From the NCBI RefSeq assembly GCF_001418005.1, contig NZ_LIOL01000001.1, positions 601,939 to 665,938 on the forward strand: 64,000 bases of DNA. The letters are read 5' to 3'. This DNA is from Chelatococcus sambhunathii (GTDB lineage Bacteria > Pseudomonadota > Alphaproteobacteria > Rhizobiales > Beijerinckiaceae). The notes under the pieces are model-generated. The model saw nothing but the letters and a program-made list of their open reading frames with translations. It was not told where the DNA came from and did not search any database. The translations under genes were made by a program, and so were the position numbers. Every line of letters begins with the position of its first letter. Position 1 is the first letter of the stretch. Shown here piece by piece: positions 26,259 through 33,924 of this stretch.

Positions 26259-26755
26259 CACACACCTGCCCGCGCACCACGCGCGGCGAGGTGGCGCGCG
26301 AGCTTGTCAAGCGTCTGCGCGCCGTATTCGACCGCACCGAAGCCGACAGTCGCCTGCCGCTGCGCGCGGCTCGGATGCATCTGGCGCAAGGTCAGCACCG
26401 TCTTGCCGTCCGACTGCGCGTCGAACGTGACCAGCATGCGGAAGCGGCCGGGGTCGTCGTCGCGGTCGGCGCCGTGTTCAACCTCTATCCGGTGCGGCCG
26501 GTCGATGATGAGAAAGGTCATGCGATTGTCGTAGCGGGTGCCGTCTGCCCCCACCATGTCGAAGCGCCAGACGCCCCCTTCGGTGAGGTCGATCGCGCGC
26601 GTCTCGATCGCCATGCCTTCAGGCCCGAACCAGGCGGTGATCTGGTTGGGATCGGTCCAGGCGTCAAACACTGCCTCGGGCGGGGCATCGAGAACCCGGG
26701 CAAGGACGATCTCACGATCGAGCGGCCAGTCGGCCCAGGCGGAGTCAGCGGTCAT
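26258..26755 (-). CDS. SRPBCC domain protein (AHSA1/CalC type) 2
   Basis: The 165-residue protein has LVLDAPPEAVFDAWTDP-type sequence (here VLARVLDAPPEAVFDAW), ITAWFGPEGMAIETRAIDL, GGVWRFDMVGADGTRYDNR and a C-terminal helix with LTLRQMHPSRAQR. Its start overlaps ArsR 2 by 11 bases, giving the standard ArsR-SRPBCC pair found widely in soil bacteria. The broken GST gene follows with a TGATG overlap, so the original unit was ArsR, SRPBCC, GST. Confidence 0.88.
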   Translation of the reverse strand: MTADSAWADWPLDREIVLARVLDAPPEAVFDAWTDPNQITAWFGPEGMAIETRAIDLTEGGVWRFDMVGADGTRYDNRMTFLIIDRPHRIEVEHGADRDDDPGRFRMLVTFDAQSDGKTVLTLRQMHPSRAQRQATVGFGAVEYGAQTLDKLARHLAARGARAGV

Positions 26756-27092
26756 TGCCTTGATCCTTCTTCATGCGGGTGAGATGCGCCTCCAGCCGGT
26801 CGAGCCGGCCTTCCCAAGCGGCGATATGGGTGCGCAGCCAGGCCTCGGTCTGGCGCAGGGCGTCGGGGACCAGAGCGCAGCGCCGGACGCGGCCTGTCTT
26901 GGTCGAGACGATCAGCCCGCCGCGCTCCAGCGCCCGGATGTGCTTGAGCATCGTCGGCAGACCGATGGCGAAAGGCTCTGCCAGATCGCCCACCGACGCC
27001 TCGCCCTGCGCCAGCCGCGCGACAATGGCGCGGCGGGTCGGGTCGGACAGGGCGGCGAAGACGTGATCGAGTCGGTCCGAATTGTTTTCCAT
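26745..27092 (-). CDS. ArsR-family transcriptional regulator 2
   Basis: The 115-residue regulator has DHVFAALSDPTRRAIVARLAQGEASVGDLAEPFAIGLPTMLKHIRALERGGLI, the winged-helix core, and a C-terminal helix AWLRTHIAAWEGRLDRLEAHL that dimerises. No metal-binding cysteines are present. It leads the SRPBCC 2 gene and the remnant GST gene. The start at 27092 is preferred to an upstream option six codons longer. No clear palindrome was found upstream. Confidence 0.87.
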   Translation of the reverse strand: MENNSDRLDHVFAALSDPTRRAIVARLAQGEASVGDLAEPFAIGLPTMLKHIRALERGGLIVSTKTGRVRRCALVPDALRQTEAWLRTHIAAWEGRLDRLEAHLTRMKKDQGNDR

Positions 27093-27309
27093 ACGGCGAA
27101 GTAATCGCACGGCACGCCGTCGTCAAGGACAATTTGCCGACCGGCGAAGTTTACCCTTCGTCGCGGAGGTTCGCGCGGCATCAGCGGCAGCATTCGCCCT
27201 GGAATAGCGTCCGAAGACGGCATATAGCCCCGGACGGTCGCGGATCGAATGGCGAGCGCGTGCAGCGTATCGTCCGCGTCGGACCGCGCCTTGCGGATGA
27301 GCGTCTGCG

Positions 27310-27666
27310 CTATGTCGCCCCCCTGAGCGGCCGTTCGTCCATCCGCCCGCCTGCATCGAGCCAAGCCCGCTGCAGGATCGTTTCCAGATCGACAAGGTCG
27401 ATCCGATCCAGTAGCACCTCCGTCCAGCCCCGCGCCCCCCAGCCGTTCGGCACCGGGCGCAGCGCCGCAGGAAGCAGGGCGCACCAATGCGCCTGATCCT
27501 CGGGCGACAGGCGCAGGTTCGCGGCGGTCCCATCCCGTGGCAGCGTGGCAAAGATGCGCCGGGCCCGAAATGCCGCGCGGTCGAAATGCGGCGCTTCGGT
27601 CGTGCCGGGGAGCGACAGGGCGAGGCGCCGCACGTCGGCGGCCGATGTAGGAGCAGGAGCAGTCAC
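27310..27666 (-). CDS. MmcQ/YjbR family DNA-binding protein
   Basis: The 118-residue protein starts at GTG 27666, overlapping the upstream gene's stop. The family pattern is SAADVRRLALSLPGTTEAPHFDRAAFRARRIFATLP followed by LSPEDQAHWCALLP and GWGARGWTEVLLDRID. The fold is CyaY-like double-wing. Although called DNA-binding in databases, the biological role is unproven. It ends 218 bases before ArsR 2, and that gap contains no recognisable gene. Confidence 0.82.
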   Translation of the reverse strand: MTAPAPTSAADVRRLALSLPGTTEAPHFDRAAFRARRIFATLPRDGTAANLRLSPEDQAHWCALLPAALRPVPNGWGARGWTEVLLDRIDLVDLETILQRAWLDAGGRMDERPLRGAT

Positions 27667-27950
27667 GGCGCCGCCCTCCGGACGGCCTTGCCTTCGGCGA
27701 AGGTCTCGCGCTTCTCCACCGACCCGTCGCGGGCAAGGCGCAGCCAGTCCCCGTGCTTCACGCCGTCGCGGAAATGGCCGATCTGCCACAGCTCGCCCGT
27801 CTCGCGCCAGAACAGCCATTCGCCCTGCATGACACCAGCGACAGAGCGTCCCTGGGCCTTCTTCAGCCCGGTCTTGAAATAGTAGGTCAGCAGTTCATCC
27901 TCCTGCCGGAAAACGGGCTGGCCGTTGGCATAGCGGGTCTTGCCCTGCAT
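27663..27950 (-). CDS. Small MORN-repeat-like protein (YwqK-type)
   Basis: The 95-residue protein has repeating G-x-W-x-x-W/Y-R-x-G units: FKTGLKKAQGRSVAGVMQGEWLFWRETGELWQIGHFRDGVKHGDWLRLARDGSVEKRETFAEGK, written here across positions 34-90. Such MORN variants are called YwqK-family antitoxins when paired with a toxin, but no toxin gene is visible here. The start at 27950 follows the VOC remnant's stop by four bases. Confidence 0.6.
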   Translation of the reverse strand: MQGKTRYANGQPVFRQEDELLTYYFKTGLKKAQGRSVAGVMQGEWLFWRETGELWQIGHFRDGVKHGDWLRLARDGSVEKRETFAEGKAVRRAAP

Positions 27951-27954
27951 GGCC

Positions 27955-28074
27955 TCAGCCCCGACCGGCGGCATTGATGGCGGCTTGGTCGATCTTGCGC
28001 ATGGTCATTATCGCGGCGAAGGCGCGCTCGACCTCGCGGTTGAATCCGAGACAGACGGTATTCTTCGGGACCAT
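27955..28074 (-). pseudogene. VOC/PhnB-like gene collapsed by an internal in-frame deletion
   Basis: The open frame encodes 39 residues. The first dozen, MVPKNTVCLGFNRE, match the start of PhnB-type VOC proteins (KNTICLWY and relatives). The last two dozen, AFAAIMTMRKIDQAAINAAG, match their C-terminal end. About 100 residues of the metal-binding core are gone. The junction keeps the reading frame, so a mini-protein may still be made, but it cannot be an enzyme. Confidence 0.65.
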
Positions 28075-28245
28075 GGAGTCACCTCAGGCATCCTGAACCA
28101 TCCAGAACCCGAATAGATCATGCGGCTTCCGTCAAACGACATAGAGCGGCCCGTCTCCACGGGGCGGCCATGACGCGGACACAAACGACATCGGGTAGTG
28201 ACAGGCCGGCCGGTTGCCAACCTTGCCTCGCCTCTCGTCGGCGGC

Positions 28246-29196
28246 TCAGTCCAAGTCGATCCGCACGGCATCGGTGTTCGCGCCGCAGATCAGCACGCAG
28301 ACCGTCTCGCCGGCCCGAGGCCGGTAGCGCCCGCTCAGGATCGCGGCAAAGGCCGCGGCTCCGCCCGGTTCGGCCACGACCCGCGCCGTTTCCCACAGTG
28401 CGGCTTGCGCCCGCCGAATCTCGTCATCGGTAACAAGCAGGCTTTCGGCGACAAGGGCCCGGGCGATCGGGAACATTATCCGTCCCACCTGCCGTGGCGC
28501 AAGGGAATCCGCAGCGATCCCGCCCGCAGGGGCATCGACCGGCTGTCCTGCGGCCAGCGCGGCATGAAGCGTCGGCGCTGTCTCGGGCTCGACGGCGACG
28601 ACCCGCCTTTCGCCGGCAAACCAGGCTGCGATCCCGCCGATCAGGCCGCCGCCGCCGACGGCAACCAGCAGGGTCTCGGCTTCGGGGGCGTCCTGTGCAA
28701 TCTCAAGGCCCAGCGTTCCTTGACCCAGCAGGGTCTCGGCCTGATCGAAAGCGTGGATCGGACGCGCTCCTGTTTCTGCTGCGAAGGCCTCGCTGGCGGC
28801 AAGAGCATCGGCGTAACGGGCACCGCCGACGACAAGGTGAGCGCCGTAGCTCTCGATGCGCCGGGCCTTGGCCGGCGACACGACTTCGGGCACGAAGATC
28901 GTGGCCGGATGTCCGAGGCGACCGGCGGCCCATGCCACCGCGGCGCCGTGATTGCCCCCCGAGGCAGCGACCACGCCAGCCTGCGGCACGGGATGGCCGA
29001 TCAACGCCGCAAGGGCGCCGCGTGCCTTGAAAGATCCGGAATGCTGGTGGCATTCGAGCTTCAGGGCGACAGCGCAAGGCGCCCCACCGAAGTCCGCGAG
29101 GTCGCAGCGCAGCACGGGTGTGCGCCGGATGTGCGGGCGGATCAGGGCTTCGGTCTGCCGGATCGCGTCCCTGTCGATGCTTGCAGCCACGGTCAT
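28246..29196 (-). CDS. Threonine/serine dehydratase-like PLP enzyme
   Basis: This 316-residue fold-type II PLP enzyme has LKLECHQHSGSFKARGA with the Schiff-base Lys57, the SGGNHGAAVAWAA loop, a phosphate-binding VAVGGGGLIGG tetraglycine loop and a C-terminal CVLICGANTD with the Ser/Cys position of the ring nitrogen occupied by Cys. No ACT domain is present, so it is a catabolic-type or specialised dehydratase without isoleucine feedback. It starts inside the stop of the FlK-type thioesterase (ATGA) and is the last gene of a four-gene unit. The substrate may be threonine, serine or a beta-substituted amino acid. Confidence 0.87.
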   Translation of the reverse strand: MTVAASIDRDAIRQTEALIRPHIRRTPVLRCDLADFGGAPCAVALKLECHQHSGSFKARGALAALIGHPVPQAGVVAASGGNHGAAVAWAAGRLGHPATIFVPEVVSPAKARRIESYGAHLVVGGARYADALAASEAFAAETGARPIHAFDQAETLLGQGTLGLEIAQDAPEAETLLVAVGGGGLIGGIAAWFAGERRVVAVEPETAPTLHAALAAGQPVDAPAGGIAADSLAPRQVGRIMFPIARALVAESLLVTDDEIRRAQAALWETARVVAEPGGAAAFAAILSGRYRPRAGETVCVLICGANTDAVRIDLD

Positions 29197-29636
29197 GTCG
29201 GGCGCCCCGTGCCTACAGTGGCTGTCCCCGCACGTTCAACGATCTTCTCGGAGAAGCGCGACATGCAAATGACCGCTCGGCGATGCGTCCCCTCGCCGAT
29301 TGGACCAGCCGAATCGAAGGCCCGGACGCGGAAACTCAGGATCCGACCCGCGACGGTCTCAACTTCGACCTCGGCGCGCAGATCCGACCCTGCAGAGGTC
29401 GGAGCCGCATGGCTCATGTCGATATGGATGCCGACCGAATGTTCGCCCTCGTCGAGATGCGGGCGCATCAGGTCTATGCAGGTCGCCTCGACGAAGCCAA
29501 CCATCATCGCCGTGGCCAGAACGGCGGGCATGTCCGCAAAGGGTGGCAGTTGGCCGGCCAGGGCCGGCACCAGCATGGCAGGGGTCACGATCGTCCTCGA
29601 CTCGTGACGAAGGCCGGGAATCAGGGTGTCACGCAA
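29193..29636 (-). CDS. FlK-type (fluoroacetyl-CoA thioesterase-like) hotdog thioesterase
   Basis: The 147-residue protein aligns without gaps to Streptomyces cattleya FlK over most of its length (recalled, not searched). Shared blocks include TAMMVGFVEATCIDLM, LDEGEHSVGIHIDMSHAAPT and IGEGTHRRAVICMSRF. With the TTG start (GGAAA upstream) the FlK functional residues fall at the same numbers: Thr42, Glu50, Gly69, His76 and Arg120, plus Phe33. The lid residue Phe36 is Met36 here. FlK hydrolyses fluoroacetyl-CoA and so protects the TCA cycle. Many FlK-family members may act on other acyl-CoAs. It overlaps both neighbours. Confidence 0.85.
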   Translation of the reverse strand: MRDTLIPGLRHESRTIVTPAMLVPALAGQLPPFADMPAVLATAMMVGFVEATCIDLMRPHLDEGEHSVGIHIDMSHAAPTSAGSDLRAEVEVETVAGRILSFRVRAFDSAGPIGEGTHRRAVICMSRFSEKIVERAGTATVGTGRPT

Positions 29637-30534
29637 GCGGCGATTTCCTTTCAGCAGGTTCGATCGAAGTGCAGCGCGCCAGCAGGATCAGACTGCCGAG
29701 AACCAGCGCCGCGGCGGCCACCTCGACCGGATGTGTCGGCGTGCCCAATGCCGCCCAGCCGATGACCAGCGCAGTCACCGGGCCGAGGCCGAGGAAAGCG
29801 CTGGCAACTCCGGCTGGCAGCCGCTCCAGAGCCGTGAGCCACAGGAGGATGCCGAGGCCGCTCGAAGCGCCGAGGCCCAGCACGAGCGCGACTGTCTCTT
29901 CCGACCAGTTGCGCGGCAGGACGGGCCAACCCTCGAGAAGGGTTGCGAGGGCGAGGAACGGCAGCGCCGCCGCCATCGACAGGCCACTCACGCGGGCGAC
30001 TCCATGGCGCACGATCTGCGGCTGATGGACCAGCGCGCAAGCCGCCCCGACCAGTGTGGCCAGCGCAGCCAGACCCAGCCCCGGCAGGGCCGAGACGGAA
30101 GGGCTCGCGGCCAGCGCCTGCCGCCCCAGGACGAGGCCCGTCGCAGCAACCGCCCCGCAGACCGCCACCGCCTGACAACGCGTGACGGCGCGTCCCTCCG
30201 CCAAGGCCGACAGCGCCAGCGCCATCAGGGGCATGGTCGCGAAGACGAGCGCCACCTGCGACGCGGGTGCCGTGGCCACAGCCATGTTCAGCAGCACGAC
30301 CAGAAGGCCGAACTGGGCTGCACCTGTCGCGCAGATGACCAGAAGATCGCGAGTGCCGGGCAGGATGCGCCATGCTCCGCGCAAAGCCGGCACGAGGATC
30401 GCGAGCCCTACACCATAGCGCAGAAAGGCGAGCGTGGACGCGCCGGTTTCGGCCACGGCCGCCGCGCTCATCGCCATCGCCGCGCCGACCTGCACGCCGG
30501 TCGCCGCCGCCGCGAGGTGAGCGTACCCGGTCAC
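29629..30534 (-). CDS. EamA/DMT-family transporter
   Basis: The 301-residue membrane protein has ten predicted helices in two EamA halves. The first contains ETGASTLAFLRYGVGLAILVPAL and the second SSGLGILLWLTALERLPAGVASAFLGLGPV. The GTG start at 30534 overlaps the MarR-GNAT stop (GTGA). Members export amino acids, metabolites or drugs. Linked to a threonine-dehydratase-like enzyme, an amino acid or analogue is a reasonable guess. Confidence 0.88.
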   Translation of the reverse strand: MTGYAHLAAAATGVQVGAAMAMSAAAVAETGASTLAFLRYGVGLAILVPALRGAWRILPGTRDLLVICATGAAQFGLLVVLLNMAVATAPASQVALVFATMPLMALALSALAEGRAVTRCQAVAVCGAVAATGLVLGRQALAASPSVSALPGLGLAALATLVGAACALVHQPQIVRHGVARVSGLSMAAALPFLALATLLEGWPVLPRNWSEETVALVLGLGASSGLGILLWLTALERLPAGVASAFLGLGPVTALVIGWAALGTPTHPVEVAAAALVLGSLILLARCTSIEPAERKSPLA

Positions 30535-31454
30535 AGCGCGCGCTCCCAGGTCTGGCCGACGAGGTCCTGCCCGAAGCTGTGGTGGGGTTTCTCGTCGATC
30601 AGCCGGAAACCCGCCGCCTCGTAGATGCGCCGCGCCGAGACAAGAACATCGTTGGTCCAGAGAATCATTCGCCGGTAACCGCGGGCGCCGGCGAAGCGCA
30701 GCGCCTCTTCCACCAGCCGCCGCCCCAGACCGAGGCCGCGCGCCGAGGGCTCGACATAGAGAAGGCGCAAACGCGCTGTTGCATCGTCCTCGCGGACGAC
30801 GAAGATCGAGCCCACGATGCCGCCGTCGCGCTCGGCCACCCACGCGCGTTCGCCGGCCGGGTCGAAATGCTTCACGAACTGCCCGACGATTTCGGCCACG
30901 AGGCCCTCGTAGGTCCAGTCCCAACCGTATTCCTCTGCATAAAGGCGCGCCTGGCGGTGCACGATCCAGCCCAGATCGCCCGGCTCGGGATCCCGCAAGA
31001 CCACGAAACGGTCCTCGGTCCGGTCGCCGAGAAGCTGCCGGATGCGCGCCATGGCCCCGACAAGCTCGCGCCGGTCGCGCTCGGACAGGGGCGCGATCAG
31101 CGCCTCGACCTCGGCGGCAGAGGCGCTGTCGAGCCGGGCGAACTCCGCACGGCCCGTCTCGGTGAGCCGCAGTTCCTGCCGGCGCGCGTTGCCGGGCGCC
31201 GGCTCGCGCAGGATCAGCCCCTTCGCCTCGAGCCCGCCGATCAGGCGGCTGAGATAGCCGGGATCGAGCCGGAGGGCTTCGGCCAGTTCGTTGGCCGAAA
31301 GCGGCGCGGCCGGGGGGGCGTTGGCGATCTCGTAGAGCACCCGGACCTGCGGCAGCGAATAGTCGGAGGCCAGCAGATGTTCGTTCAGCGCACCGACAAG
31401 CTTCGTGTGGAAGCGGTTGAACTGCCGGATGGCGGCGATGGCGGCATCTTGCAT
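30531..31454 (-). CDS. MarR-family regulator fused to GNAT acetyltransferase
   Basis: The 307-residue protein has a MarR winged helix at about residues 1-145 (SLPQVRVLYEIANAPPAAPLSANELAEALRLDPGYLSRLIGGLEAKGLI). A GNAT domain follows at about 150-307, with the acetyl-CoA loop VEPSARGLGLGRRLVEEAL and ARRIYEAAGFRLIDE. This fusion family occurs in many proteobacteria and is thought to sense or modify the ligand of its own operon. It is the first gene of an overlapping four-gene unit and faces a divergent hotdog thioesterase across 60 bases containing palindromes. Confidence 0.9.
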   Translation of the reverse strand: MQDAAIAAIRQFNRFHTKLVGALNEHLLASDYSLPQVRVLYEIANAPPAAPLSANELAEALRLDPGYLSRLIGGLEAKGLILREPAPGNARRQELRLTETGRAEFARLDSASAAEVEALIAPLSERDRRELVGAMARIRQLLGDRTEDRFVVLRDPEPGDLGWIVHRQARLYAEEYGWDWTYEGLVAEIVGQFVKHFDPAGERAWVAERDGGIVGSIFVVREDDATARLRLLYVEPSARGLGLGRRLVEEALRFAGARGYRRMILWTNDVLVSARRIYEAAGFRLIDEKPHHSFGQDLVGQTWERAL

Positions 31455-31512
31455 GTTGCCAATGTTCCATTTAAGTTGCTTTTGGCAACATAAAGACGGA
31501 CGAGGCAACTTG
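31454..31512. promoter_or_regulatory. Probable MarR operator region (TTGCC/GGCAA palindromes)
   Basis: TGTTGCCAA (31454-31462) and TTGGCAACA (31482-31490) form a 9-bp inverted repeat. Inside it GTTGC-N5-GCAAC (31475-31489) is a tighter palindrome, and GGCAACTTGC follows at 31504-31513. The site spans the whole gap between the divergent MarR-GNAT and PaaI-like genes, and the left arm touches the MarR start codon. Autoregulation of both directions is likely. Confidence 0.7.
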
Positions 31513-31514
31513 CA

Positions 31515-31928
31515 ATGGGTGTAAGTGAAGGGAAAAGGGCCCGGCAGATGTTCGAGGGTGACGCGCTGATGCGCAGTTTCGGCGCCGTTCTGGAAAGCGC
31601 CGACGGCGACAGGGCGCGGATTTCGCTGGTCGTTGGCGAGGGGATGGTTCAAGGTCATGGGACGTGTCATGGCGGTGTGATCTTTGCCCTCGCCGATGCC
31701 GCGTTCGGCGTCGCCTGCAATGGCGGAAGCGATACGGCGGTGGCGCAGCATTGCACCGTCACATATCTGCGCCCTGCCCGGCAGGGCGAGCGGCTGACCG
31801 CCGAAGTGTCGCGTCGGTCCGGGGCCGGACGCTCGGGCGTCTACGACGGTACGGTCACCGCGTCCGACGGCACCGTCGTTGCTGAATTCCGCGGCGTCGC
31901 GCGCAGGCTCCCGGATCGCGGGATTTGA
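31515..31928 (+). CDS. paaI: PaaI-type hotdog thioesterase
   Basis: The 137-residue protein has the PaaI signature GHGTCHGGVIFALADAAFGVACN, with the Asp/Asn that activate water, and AVAQHCTVTYLRPARQGERL. PaaI hydrolyses hydroxyphenylacetyl-CoA and related dead-end thioesters in phenylacetate breakdown. No other paa genes are present here, so the true substrate is open. The divergent promoter suggests control by the MarR-GNAT protein. Confidence 0.85.
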   Translation: MGVSEGKRARQMFEGDALMRSFGAVLESADGDRARISLVVGEGMVQGHGTCHGGVIFALADAAFGVACNGGSDTAVAQHCTVTYLRPARQGERLTAEVSRRSGAGRSGVYDGTVTASDGTVVAEFRGVARRLPDRGI

Positions 31929-31984
31929 CGCCAGGCGCCGCACGGATTGGCCGGCACATCATGCCTATTACGAAGGGCTTCTCC

Positions 31985-32596
31985 ATGGCCTTGATCGACG
32001 GCACCCGTCTGCGGCTTGCGGCCGAAACCTTCAGGTCGCCGGGCGCCCTGGCGCCGGCAACGATCCTCACGACGGCCCGCATGACTCTGGCGCCCGCCTC
32101 GCCGGACGATGGCCCAGAGCTTGCTTCCCTTGAATTCGATGCCGAGGTCATGCGTTTCCTCGGACCGCCGGGACTGCCTGAAGATGACTCCGCACCCTTT
32201 CTGCGACCGCGCGGCGGCGAACCGGGCATCTGGACTGCGCGGTTGCGTTCGGACTGCAGTTTCGTCGGATGGTTTGCCCTGATCGCTGCGGAGGATCGCT
32301 CCGGCACGGCCGAACTCGGCTATCGGCTGCGTTCGGCTGACTGGGGTCGGGGCCTCGCCACCGAAGGGGCAACTGCCGTCCTGCAGCACGGGATCGCGAC
32401 AATGGGCCTGACACGGGTCAGGGCGACAACGATGACAGTCAACACCGGCTCGCGGCGCGTCCTTGACAAGCTCGGCTTCGTTCACGTCGAGACCCGTCAC
32501 CTGGACTGGCCCGCCCCCTTGCCGGGAAGCGAGAAGGGCGACATGTTCTACGAACTCGACACACGGCGGTATCGAGAAATACATTCGCAGCAGTGA
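31985..32596 (+). CDS. GNAT family N-acetyltransferase (RimJ/RimL type)
   Basis: The 203-residue product has TARMTLAPASPDDGPELASLEFDAEVMRFLG, then YRLRSADWGRGLATEGATAVLQHGI (acetyl-CoA loop) and a C-terminal NTGSRRVLDKLGFVHVET. The ATG at 31985 has AAGGG eight bases upstream. ATG 31961 is possible, and a TTG at 31925 would overlap the thioesterase stop. About 33 residues before the usual start of the domain are unusual. Substrate unknown. Confidence 0.8.
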   Translation: MALIDGTRLRLAAETFRSPGALAPATILTTARMTLAPASPDDGPELASLEFDAEVMRFLGPPGLPEDDSAPFLRPRGGEPGIWTARLRSDCSFVGWFALIAAEDRSGTAELGYRLRSADWGRGLATEGATAVLQHGIATMGLTRVRATTMTVNTGSRRVLDKLGFVHVETRHLDWPAPLPGSEKGDMFYELDTRRYREIHSQQ

Positions 32597-33031
32597 CGGG
32601 CCCGGCCGAAATTCTCAATGAGTGATGCATTCTGTGCCGGTCAGCAGTAGTCCCTGCTCGGACTTCGTGTCGACGCACTTGGTGTGGAAACGGTCCGATA
32701 TCAGACCCATCCCACGCCATTATTTATGATTTTCCCCAATGATCTTAAATTGCGTGAGCTTGCAAGCCGTCGTCCAATCGGCTAGCTCCCTGCGATGTGC
32801 AATGCGAACCGGGGAGCGCGCTCATGTCCAAGACTTCTGTCTCAAGCGCGCTCGCTGGCATCGAACAGGGCGACAGGCGTTAGGCCCGGTCGCGCCCGAT
32901 CCCTTCTGAGCCAGCTCACCAGTCACCGGTTCTGCTCGGCCCCCGCGGGCTTGAGAAGAACGGTGTGCATTGCCACGGCCGATCCCACTCCGGGCAAAGG
33001 GCGGTGATCGCGAACAACTCCGGAATTGTTC
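32597..33031. other. Gene-free stretch, 435 bases
   Basis: Composition drops here to AT-richer patches (for example around 32722-32760, TTATTTATGATTTTCCCC). Short open frames on either strand have no family features or ribosome sites. It may be the right boundary of the accessory region. No repeat of the tRNA-Ser end was seen. Confidence 0.5.
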
Positions 33032-33505
33032 ATGAAAGACATCGAGCAGCGGGCTGCCGAAGTGCGCGCCGCCGTTACAGTGAGACCACCGAAGCGTGAG
33101 GACTATCGCTCGATCTTGTCGTTGCGGCCCCATCCGCACCAGGCGGCGTATATCGCGAGCAACGCGGAATCGCTTGAGGAAGCAGAAGACAATGGTGCCT
33201 GCGTGCCGCTCATCATAACCGCGGCAGGTGAGCCCGTCGGGTTCGCCATGTATGCACGCGATGAGGACGACGGGAACTACTGGATCTATCGCCTGATGAT
33301 CGATGCTCGGTTCCAGGGCAAGGGATATGGGCGGGCTGCCCTGGGGCACATCCTCGAGCAGCTCTCGCGGCTGCCCGGTTGCCCCTGCGTCGTCCTGGGC
33401 GTGCATCCCGAGAACGAGCGGGCGCGCCGGATCTACGAGAGCTTCGGCTTCCGGTACACCGGCGCTGTCATCGGGGGCGAGATCGTCATGGAATATCGGT
33501 TCTGA
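33032..33505 (+). CDS. GNAT acetyltransferase, diamine/spermidine N-acetyltransferase-like
   Basis: The 157-residue protein carries GFAMYARDEDDGNYWIYRLMID, RFQGKGYGRAALGHILEQL and LGVHPENERARRIYESFGFR followed by GEIVMEYRF. This pattern is that of Bacillus BltD and related spermine/spermidine acetyltransferases. It may modify polyamines made by the homospermidine genes 1 kb away, but it lies beyond a gap on the other strand. ATG at 33032 is used. Confidence 0.8.
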   Translation: MKDIEQRAAEVRAAVTVRPPKREDYRSILSLRPHPHQAAYIASNAESLEEAEDNGACVPLIITAAGEPVGFAMYARDEDDGNYWIYRLMIDARFQGKGYGRAALGHILEQLSRLPGCPCVVLGVHPENERARRIYESFGFRYTGAVIGGEIVMEYRF

Positions 33506-33612
33506 GACCGGTCGGGGGTGGCGCATGCACAGGCGCCGCCCCTCCGATTGCCAGTCCCCTTCGCCCGCCCTAACCTGTCGTCACACCGGCATCCTCAGGG
33601 GAAGACGACGCC

Positions 33613-33918
33613 ATGTACGGACTGCTCGGCCAGATCATCGCCACGCCTGGCGCGCGTGACAGGCTGGCGGCCATCCTCGTCGAGGGCACGGCCGACATGC
33701 CGGGCTGCATCAGCTATGTCGTCGCCTATGACATGGAGGATGCCGACGCCCTGTGGGTGACGGAGGTGTGGAAGGACAGGGAGAGCCACGCCGCTTCGCT
33801 CGACCTGCCGGCGGTCAAGGCCGCCATCGCCGAGGCGCGGCCGCTGATCGCGGGTTTCCGCAACCGCCACGAGACCCTGCCCATTGCCGGCGCGGGCCTG
33901 CCGGAGGACGCCGGCTGA
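33613..33918 (+). CDS. Antibiotic biosynthesis monooxygenase (ABM) domain protein
   Basis: The 101-residue protein is a single ABM domain (dimeric ferredoxin-like). The pattern is MYGLLGQIIATPGARDRLA, then MPGCISYVVAYDMEDADALWVTEVWKDRESHAASL and a final helix. Such proteins act as cofactor-free quinol monooxygenases or have unknown roles, as with YgiN. It is alone on this strand. Confidence 0.85.
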   Translation: MYGLLGQIIATPGARDRLAAILVEGTADMPGCISYVVAYDMEDADALWVTEVWKDRESHAASLDLPAVKAAIAEARPLIAGFRNRHETLPIAGAGLPEDAG

Positions 33919-33924
33919 CGGCGT

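Noticed and set aside
27663..27950. Toxin-antitoxin module based on the MORN-like protein
   Set aside because: No toxin-like gene adjoins it. Neighbours are YjbR and a VOC remnant.
32795..33007. Short 70-codon plus-strand gene in the 32.6-33.0 kb gap
   Set aside because: There is no ribosome site, no family pattern, and the composition is as expected for non-coding DNA.
16161..33031. A second copy of the tRNA-Ser 3' end marking an att site
   Set aside because: I looked for the GGTTCGAATCCCTC core and its CCGCCA end in the gaps downstream and saw none. An island is possible but not proven.
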